The notes under the pieces: model-generated
What the model saw: the letters and a program-made list of their open reading frames with translations, nothing else
What the model was told of the DNA's origin: nothing
Database searches by the model: none
Source of the DNA: an uncultured Eubacteriales bacterium
Lineage (GTDB): Bacteria > Bacillota > Clostridia > Oscillospirales > Oscillospiraceae
Reading direction: 5' to 3'
DNA: 10,185 nucleotides
Assembly: GCA_900546485.1 (NCBI GenBank)
Contig: URDK01000091.1
Coordinates: 1-10,185 of the forward strand
Made by a program: the position numbers and the translations under genes
Shown: positions 5,803-10,185 of the stretch, in pieces
How positions within the stretch are numbered: position 1 is the first letter of the stretch
How the letters are laid out: every line of letters starts with the position of its first letter

Positions 5803-5809
5803 AAAAACA

Positions 5810-6208
5810 ATGCAGATCACAGACCCCATCGCCGATATGCTGACCCGCATCCGCAACGCCGGAAGCGCGAAGCATGAGACAGTGGATGTCCCCGCCTCGA
5901 AGATGAAGAAGGCCATAGCCCAGATCCTGCTCGACGAGGGCTATATCCGCAACTTCCAGCTTATCGACGACGGCACCCAGGGCATCATCCGCATCACCCT
6001 CAAGTATCTCCCCGGCAAGGAGAGGGCCATCCAGGGCCTCCGCCGTGTCTCCAAGCCCGGCCTGCGTGTGTACGCCGGCGCTGACGAGCTGCCCCGCGTT
6101 CTGAAGGGCCTCGGCATTGCCATAATCTCCACCTCGAAGGGCGTTATGACCGACAAGCGCGCTCGCAAAGAGCACGTTGGCGGCGAAGTCCTCGCGTTCG
6201 TGTGGTAA
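5810..6208 (+). CDS. rpsH: Small-subunit ribosomal protein S8
   Basis: S8 binds helix 21 of 16S rRNA and organises the 30S platform; in E. coli it also represses its own operon by binding mRNA. The 132-residue product is full length: MQITDPIADMLTRIRNA start, VPASKMKKAIAQILLDEGYI, LRRVSKPGLRVYAGADELPRVL, and the RNA-binding C-terminal ISTSKGVMTDKRARKEHVGGEVL ending in AFVW. Start at ATG 5810 from the AGGAGG site and from the family start. It is separated from rpsZ by the structured insert, so its expression relies on read-through of that region or on a promoter within it. Confidence 0.98.
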   Translation: MQITDPIADMLTRIRNAGSAKHETVDVPASKMKKAIAQILLDEGYIRNFQLIDDGTQGIIRITLKYLPGKERAIQGLRRVSKPGLRVYAGADELPRVLKGLGIAIISTSKGVMTDKRARKEHVGGEVLAFVW

Positions 6209-6221
6209 GGAGGGCGGAAAG

Positions 6222-6764
6222 ATGTCGAGAATAGGTAGAGAACCCATCACCGTGCCCGCAGGCGTCGAAGTGACGATAGCCGAGGGCAACGTAATCACCG
6301 TGACTGGTCCCAAGGGCAGCATCACCGAGACGCTTTGCCCGGCGATGACCATCACCCTCGAGAACGGCGTGCTGCACGTCGCCCGTCCGGACGACACCAA
6401 GGCCAACCGCAGCCTGCACGGTCTCACCCGCAGCCTCCTCAACAACATGGTCGTCGGCGTGACCCAGGGCTTCGAGAAGAAGCTCGAGATCAACGGCGTC
6501 GGCTACCGCGCCGAGAAGAAGGGCGAGGAAGTCGTCATGAAGCTCGGTTACAGCCACGATGTCACCATTAAAGAGACTGCTGACATCAAAATCGACGTGC
6601 CCGATGCGAACCACCTGATCATCAAGGGCGTCGACAAGCAGAAGGTCGGCCAGTTTGCCGCCGATGTGCGCAACAAGCGTCCGCCTGAGCCGTACAAGGG
6701 CAAGGGCATCAAGTACGACTATGAGCACATCCGCCGCAAAGAAGGCAAGACCGGTGCTAAATAA
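6222..6764 (+). CDS. rplF: Large-subunit ribosomal protein L6
   Basis: L6 sits near the sarcin-ricin loop and the factor-binding site. The 180-residue product shows MSRIGREPITVPAGVEV, VTGPKGSITETL, the ANRSLHGLTRSLLNNMVVGVTQGFEKKLEI block, NGVGYRA, and the signature RPPEPYKGKGIKY at about 153-165, closing with EHIRRKEGKTGAK. The frame stays open back into rpsH, but AAGGAGGG at 6207-6214, overlapping the rpsH stop, lies seven bases before the ATG at 6222, and MSRIGR is the family start. Confidence 0.98.
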   Translation: MSRIGREPITVPAGVEVTIAEGNVITVTGPKGSITETLCPAMTITLENGVLHVARPDDTKANRSLHGLTRSLLNNMVVGVTQGFEKKLEINGVGYRAEKKGEEVVMKLGYSHDVTIKETADIKIDVPDANHLIIKGVDKQKVGQFAADVRNKRPPEPYKGKGIKYDYEHIRRKEGKTGAK

Positions 6765-6780
6765 GGGGAGGTGCGCTTAA

Positions 6781-7137
6781 ATGATTAAAAGACCCAATAC
6801 CAAGGCTCAGCGCATCAAGCGCCACAAGAGAGTGCGCTCCAAGATCAGCGGCACGCCGGAGAGGCCCCGTCTGAGCGTTTACAGGAGCGAGAACAACATC
6901 TATGCCCAGATCATCGACGACGTGGCCGGCCACACGCTGTGCTCCGCTTCCTCCGTCGAGAAGGGCTTTGAGGGCGGCGGCAACATCGAGTCCGCGAAGC
7001 AGGTCGGCAAGACTGTTGCCGAGCGCGCTATTGCGAAGGGCATCGAGGAAGTCGTCTTTGACCGCGGCGGCTACATCTATCACGGCCGCGTTCAGGCCCT
7101 GGCTGACGGCGCCCGCGAGGGCGGCCTGAAGTTCTAA
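6781..7137 (+). CDS. rplR: Large-subunit ribosomal protein L18
   Basis: L18 binds 5S rRNA together with L5. The 118-residue product has the basic N-terminal RNA-binding segment (TKAQRIKRHKRVRSKISGT), RPRLSVYRSENNIYAQIIDD, then the AKQVGKTVAERAIAKGI helix and the conserved close VFDRGGYIYHGRVQALADGA followed by REGGLKF. Ribosome binding site AAGGGGAGG on the L6 stop. Confidence 0.98.
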   Translation: MIKRPNTKAQRIKRHKRVRSKISGTPERPRLSVYRSENNIYAQIIDDVAGHTLCSASSVEKGFEGGGNIESAKQVGKTVAERAIAKGIEEVVFDRGGYIYHGRVQALADGAREGGLKF

Positions 7138-7157
7138 GCGGGAGGAGGAAACGAAAA

Positions 7158-7691
7158 ATGGCTTACAATAACGACAGACGCAACGACCGCAGGGGACGCG
7201 GCGGCGAGGAGCCTTCCGAGTTCACTGAAAAGGTAGTTTCCCTCAACCGCGTATCCAAGACCGTCAAGGGCGGCCGTGTCATGAAGTTCTCGGCGCTGTG
7301 CGTCGTGGGCGACGGCAAGGGCCGCGTGGGCTACGGTCTCGGCAAGGCCAACGAGGTCTCCGAGGCTATCCGCAAGGGCCTCGAGGATGCGAAGAAGCAC
7401 ATTGTCACCATCACGCTGCAGGGCACGACCATCCCGCACGAGGTCATCGGCGAGTTTGGCGCGGGCCGCGTGCTGCTCAAGCCCGCCCCGGAAGGCACCG
7501 GCGTCATCGCCGGCGGCGCTGTCCGTGCGGTGGTCGAGGCTGCCGGCATCAAGAACATCCGTACGAAGTGCCTGCGCTCCAACAACCCGCAGAACGTCGT
7601 TGCGGCCACCATGGTCGGCCTCCAGTCCCTGAGGAATGCGCAGCAGGTCGCGGCGTACAGGGGCAAGACCGCTGACGAGATAGTCGGTTAA
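7158..7691 (+). CDS. rpsE: Small-subunit ribosomal protein S5
   Basis: S5 shapes the mRNA entry tunnel and affects decoding fidelity; its loop around RVSKTVKGGR is the region where spectinomycin resistance changes occur in other bacteria. The 177-residue product has a short basic, disordered N-terminus (NDRRNDRRGRGGEE), then the dsRBD-like domain (EKVVSLNRVSKTVKGGRVMK, about residues 24-43, and VGDGKGRVGYGLGKANEV) and the C-terminal domain with GAGRVLLKPAPEGTGVIAGG and the RSNNPQNVVAATMVGL block. It follows L18 by 20 bases with a double GGGAGGAGG ribosome binding site. Confidence 0.98.
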   Translation: MAYNNDRRNDRRGRGGEEPSEFTEKVVSLNRVSKTVKGGRVMKFSALCVVGDGKGRVGYGLGKANEVSEAIRKGLEDAKKHIVTITLQGTTIPHEVIGEFGAGRVLLKPAPEGTGVIAGGAVRAVVEAAGIKNIRTKCLRSNNPQNVVAATMVGLQSLRNAQQVAAYRGKTADEIVG

Positions 7692-7705
7692 GGGGGGCTT
7701 GCGAA

Positions 7706-7888
7706 ATGGCTAAGAATATCAAGGTCAAGCTCGTAAAGAGCCTCAACGGGCGTCACGACAAGCACATTGCCACCGCCCACTCCCTCGGACTGCACAAGAT
7801 CGGCAACGAGACCGTCCAGCCCGACAATCCCCAGACGCGGGGCAAGATAGCCCAGATCGGCTATCTCCTCCAGGTCACGGAAGAATAA
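7706..7888 (+). CDS. rpmD: Large-subunit ribosomal protein L30
   Basis: L30 is a small 50S surface protein that is absent from some bacterial groups. The 60-residue product has the family layout: IKVKLVKSLNGRHDKHIATAHSLGL, IGNETVQPDNPQTRGKI, and a final strand IGYLLQVTEE. The GR-HDKH loop stands where most relatives have a GR-xxxQ loop. Ribosome binding site AAGGGGGG directly after the S5 stop, gap 14 bases. Confidence 0.95.
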   Translation: MAKNIKVKLVKSLNGRHDKHIATAHSLGLHKIGNETVQPDNPQTRGKIAQIGYLLQVTEE

Positions 7889-7900
7889 GGAGGGTACGCA

Positions 7901-8341
7901 ATGAAACTCAGTGAACTTTCACCCGCCGCCGGCAGCACCCAGGTCGCCAAGCGCAAGGGCAGGGGCCACGGCACGGGCAACGGCAAGACCGCAGGCCGCG
8001 GCCACAAGGGCCAGAAGGCCAGGAGCGGCGGCGGCGTCCGCGTCGGCTTCGAAGGCGGCCAGATGCCGCTCGCGAGGCGTATCCCCAAGAGAGGTTTCCA
8101 CAACATTTTCGCCAAGCCGCTGGAGTCCGTCAACGTCTCCGCCCTCAACCGCTTTGAGGACGGCGCCGAGGTCGACGCCGCCGCCCTGCTCGAGGCCGGC
8201 GTGCTCTCCAAGTGCGTTTACGGCGTGAAGGTGCTGGGCAACGGCAACCTCACCAAGAAACTCACTGTCAAGGCTTCCGCCTTCTCCGAATCTGCAAAGC
8301 AAAAGATAGAGGCGGTGGGCGGAAAGGCCGAGGTGGTGTAA
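7901..8341 (+). CDS. rplO: Large-subunit ribosomal protein L15
   Basis: L15 is a late-assembly 50S protein with a long N-terminal extension that threads through 23S rRNA. The 146-residue product opens MKLSELSPAAGSTQVAKRKGRG and has the Gly/Arg-rich GTGNGKTAGRGHKGQKARSG and FEGGQMPLARRIPKRGF blocks up to about residue 65, then the globular C-terminal half ending KQKIEAVGGKAEVV. The start follows TAAGGAGGG at the L30 stop. The final codons hold the ribosome binding site of secY. Confidence 0.98.
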   Translation: MKLSELSPAAGSTQVAKRKGRGHGTGNGKTAGRGHKGQKARSGGGVRVGFEGGQMPLARRIPKRGFHNIFAKPLESVNVSALNRFEDGAEVDAAALLEAGVLSKCVYGVKVLGNGNLTKKLTVKASAFSESAKQKIEAVGGKAEVV

Positions 8342-8342
8342 G

Positions 8343-9644
8343 GTGCTTAAGACTCTCAAGAATGCGTGGGGCATCGAGGAGCTTCGAAAGAAAATACTCT
8401 TCACGCTGTTCATCATTCTCGTATACCGTCTTGGCAACGCCGTCCCCGTGCCCTATGTCAACACGACCATGCTGGAGAGCTACTTCAACACGGTCAACAA
8501 CACGATACTCGGACTCTGGAACACCATGTCCGGCGGCAGCTTCTCGATGGCGACGATCTTCGCGCTGTCGATACAGCCGTACATCAACGCCTCCATCATC
8601 ATCCAGCTGCTCACGATAGCCATCCCGGCCCTTGAGCGGCTGCAGAAGGAAGGCGGCGAGGAAGGCCGCAAGAAGATTGCCTCCATCACCCGCTACACCA
8701 CCGTCGGCATCGGCCTCATCATGGGCTTTGCCTACTACATGCTCATCAAGAACGGCGTGAACGGCCAGAGCATGCTCACTTCCGACGGCGTCGGCGTGTG
8801 GCCCGCCATCGTCATCATCATGACCTTCATGGCTGGCTCCGCGCTCATCATGTGGATGGGCGAGCAGGTCACCGAGTTCGGTGTCGGCAACGGCATCTCC
8901 ATCATCCTGTTCGCGAGCATCATCGCCCGCTTCCCCAGCTCCATCGGCACCATGATCACCAACGTCTCCAACGGCAGCCTCGCCTGGTGGGCCCTCGCGC
9001 TCGTCATCCTCGGCGCCCTGGCGATAATCGTGCTCATAGTCATCGTGAACGATGCCGAGCGCAGGATACCGGTGCAGTACTCCAAGCGCGTCGTGGGCCG
9101 CAAGCTCTACGGCGGCCAGAGCACGCACCTCCCGATGAAGGTGAATATGTCCGGCGTCATGCCCATCATCTTCGCCCAGTCGATTGCCAGCATCCCCGCC
9201 ACTATCTGCGCCTTCGTGCCCAGCTGGCAGGATTCCTGGCTCATGGAGCACGTGTTCAACACCAACACCGTTCCTTACGCGATAATCTACTTCCTGCTGA
9301 TCATTGCGTTCAGCTACTTCTACGCCACCATCCAGTTCGACCCCGTCGAGATAGCCAACAACCTGAAGAAGAACGGCGGCTTCATCCCCGGCTTCCGCGC
9401 CGGCAAGCCGACCAGCGAGTATATCAGGAAGGTGCTCAACAAGATCACCCTCATGGGCGCTCTGTACCTGAGCATCGTGGCCGTAGTGCCCATCCTGATC
9501 GGCTGCTTCACCACGGCTACCAGCCTTTCCGGCATATCCCTCGGCGGCACCTCCATAATCATAGTTGTGGGCGTTGCTATTGAGACCGTCCGTGCCGTTG
9601 AGGCTCAGATGCTCATGCGCAACTACAAGGGTTTCCTTGACTGA
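8343..9644 (+). CDS. secY: Preprotein translocase channel subunit SecY
   Basis: SecY is the central channel of the Sec translocon in the inner membrane, working with SecE, SecG and SecA. The 433-residue product has ten likely membrane segments, near residues 17-35, 70-95, 118-137, 153-173, 180-198, 214-235, 268-290, 309-331, 368-390 and 398-417. Landmarks are FALSIQPYINASIIIQLL in TM2, GEQVTEFGVGNGIS before TM5, the cytosolic loop GGFIPGFRAGKPTSEYI with the conserved Arg at 352 that contacts SecA and ribosomes, and GGTSIIIVVGVAIE in TM10. It starts with GTG at 8343, one base after the rplO stop. The Shine-Dalgarno GAGGTGG at 8330-8336 is inside rplO, so translation is likely coupled to L15. 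The arrangement rplO-secY-adk is standard. Confidence 0.98.
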   Translation: MLKTLKNAWGIEELRKKILFTLFIILVYRLGNAVPVPYVNTTMLESYFNTVNNTILGLWNTMSGGSFSMATIFALSIQPYINASIIIQLLTIAIPALERLQKEGGEEGRKKIASITRYTTVGIGLIMGFAYYMLIKNGVNGQSMLTSDGVGVWPAIVIIMTFMAGSALIMWMGEQVTEFGVGNGISIILFASIIARFPSSIGTMITNVSNGSLAWWALALVILGALAIIVLIVIVNDAERRIPVQYSKRVVGRKLYGGQSTHLPMKVNMSGVMPIIFAQSIASIPATICAFVPSWQDSWLMEHVFNTNTVPYAIIYFLLIIAFSYFYATIQFDPVEIANNLKKNGGFIPGFRAGKPTSEYIRKVLNKITLMGALYLSIVAVVPILIGCFTTATSLSGISLGGTSIIIVVGVAIETVRAVEAQMLMRNYKGFLD

Positions 9645-9659
9645 TCGGAGGCAAAACGT

Positions 9660-10185
9660 ATGAAACTGATACTTTTGGGCGCGCCGGGCGCCGGGAAGGG
9701 CACCCAGGCAGAGATAATCAGCCGCAAGGTTGGCATCCCGACGATTTCCACCGGCAACATCCTCCGGGCCGCCATGAAGAATGGCACGCCCGTGGGCCTG
9801 AAGGCGAAGGAATACGTTGAAAGCGGCAGGCTCGTTCCCGACGATGTCATAATCGGCATCGTCGAGGAGCGGCTGGCTGAGCCCGACTGTGAGGGCGGCT
9901 ACATCCTCGACGGCATGCCGAGGACCATACCCCAGGCGGAGGCCCTTGAGGCCAGGGGCATCGACATCGACTGCGCGCTGTCCATCGAGATAGCCGACGA
10001 GACGATAATCGAGCGCATGTCCGGCAGACGCACCTGCCCGGCCTGCGGCGCCACCTACCACATCGTTTCCGCTCCCCCCAAGACCGAGGGCCGCTGCGAC
10101 AACTGCGGCGCGGAGCTCACCATCCGCAAGGATGACGCCCCCGAGACCGTCAAGGCTCGCCTCGAGGTCTATCACCGCGAGACCG
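9660..10185 (+). CDS. adk: Adenylate kinase, zinc-lid type (5' part; runs off the window)
   Basis: Adenylate kinase interconverts ATP + AMP and 2 ADP in the cytoplasm. 175 codons are visible of a usual 210-220. The start MKLILLGAPGAGKGTQAE carries the P-loop (GAPGAGKGT, residues 7-15). The AMP-binding part has ISTGNILRAAMKNGTPVG and the YILDGMPRTIPQAEAL block. The lid holds C126-x2-C129-x16-C146-x2-C149, the zinc-binding long-lid form known from Bacillus and its relatives. Catalytic arginines at SGRR and in RKDDAPETVKARL are present. Two common residues are varied: Asn instead of Asp in STGD, and Met instead of Phe in GFPRT. The ATG at 9660 is preceded by GGAGG at 9647-9651, after the secY TGA. 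Confidence 0.97.
   Translation, partial: MKLILLGAPGAGKGTQAEIISRKVGIPTISTGNILRAAMKNGTPVGLKAKEYVESGRLVPDDVIIGIVEERLAEPDCEGGYILDGMPRTIPQAEALEARGIDIDCALSIEIADETIIERMSGRRTCPACGATYHIVSAPPKTEGRCDNCGAELTIRKDDAPETVKARLEVYHRET

Larger units (their letters stand above)
5549..5809 (+). other. 261-base non-coding insert between rpsZ and rpsH, rich in inverted repeats
   Basis: All other intergenic gaps in the window are under about 21 bases, so this gap is exceptional. GC is about 51% by hand count, clearly below the flanking genes. It contains a long imperfect hairpin at the left end, small hairpins at 5664-5679 (AAGCGA, loop TAAT, TCGCTT), 5711-5726 (GCCGA/TCGGC), 5726-5738 (CTCTT/AAGAG) and 5772-5785 (ACCGC, GAAA loop, GCGGT), and two copies of AAAATTCCC at 5622-5630 and 5686-5694. 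The + strand carries no convincing gene; the - strand has an unbroken frame of 84 codons at 5556-5810 with no recognisable product or ribosome binding site. The most likely reading is a dispersed intergenic repeat element that has landed in the operon; an RNA leader acting on rpsH is the alternative. Confidence 0.6.

Noticed and set aside
5678..5809. TTG start adding 44 residues to S8
   Set aside because: The extra residues come from the repeat-rich insert, have no counterpart in S8, and the AGGAGG site directs initiation to the ATG at 5810.
8268..10175. 635-codon open frame on the - strand opposite rplO, secY and adk
   Set aside because: Same cause; it crosses three real genes and has an Asp/His/Gly-rich composition with no recognisable domain.

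Overview
The window is a stretch of the S10-spc ribosomal protein super-operon from a bacterium. Every gene is on the + strand. Gene order, the zinc-binding 61-residue S14, the Cys4 zinc lid of adenylate kinase, the presence of L30 and the strong AGGAGG ribosome binding sites all point to a Bacillota (Firmicutes) genome. Moderately high GC, the Arg/Gly/Asn-rich tail of S3 and the style of L4, L5 and Adk suggest Clostridia, perhaps the Oscillospirales/Ruminococcaceae side. The class is a fairly safe inference; family and genus are not.

Layout: the 3' part of rplD (L4) opens the window, then rplW (L23), rplB (L2), rpsS (S19), rplV (L22), rpsC (S3, with a repetitive basic tail), rplP (L16), rpmC (L29), rpsQ (S17), rplN (L14), rplX (L24), rplE (L5) and rpsZ (zinc-type S14). 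A 261-base non-coding stretch rich in inverted repeats follows. Then come rpsH (S8), rplF (L6), rplR (L18), rpsE (S5), rpmD (L30), rplO (L15), secY and the first 175 codons of adk. Apart from the single break between rpsZ and rpsH, genes are 0 to 20 bases apart or overlap by a base or a few.

The genes build both ribosomal subunits (7 small-subunit and 12 intact large-subunit proteins, plus partial L4). The run ends with the membrane channel for secreted proteins (SecY) and an enzyme of adenine nucleotide balance (Adk), the usual order in Firmicutes. Fourteen junctions carry the stop codon directly against or inside the next Shine-Dalgarno, which suggests coupled translation.

I found no new enzymatic or defence system. 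The points worth a second look are the structured, lower-GC insert between rpsZ and rpsH, an abrupt change of codon use at the rplD/rplW junction (recombination or an assembly join), and the 30-base tandem repeat in the tail of rpsC.
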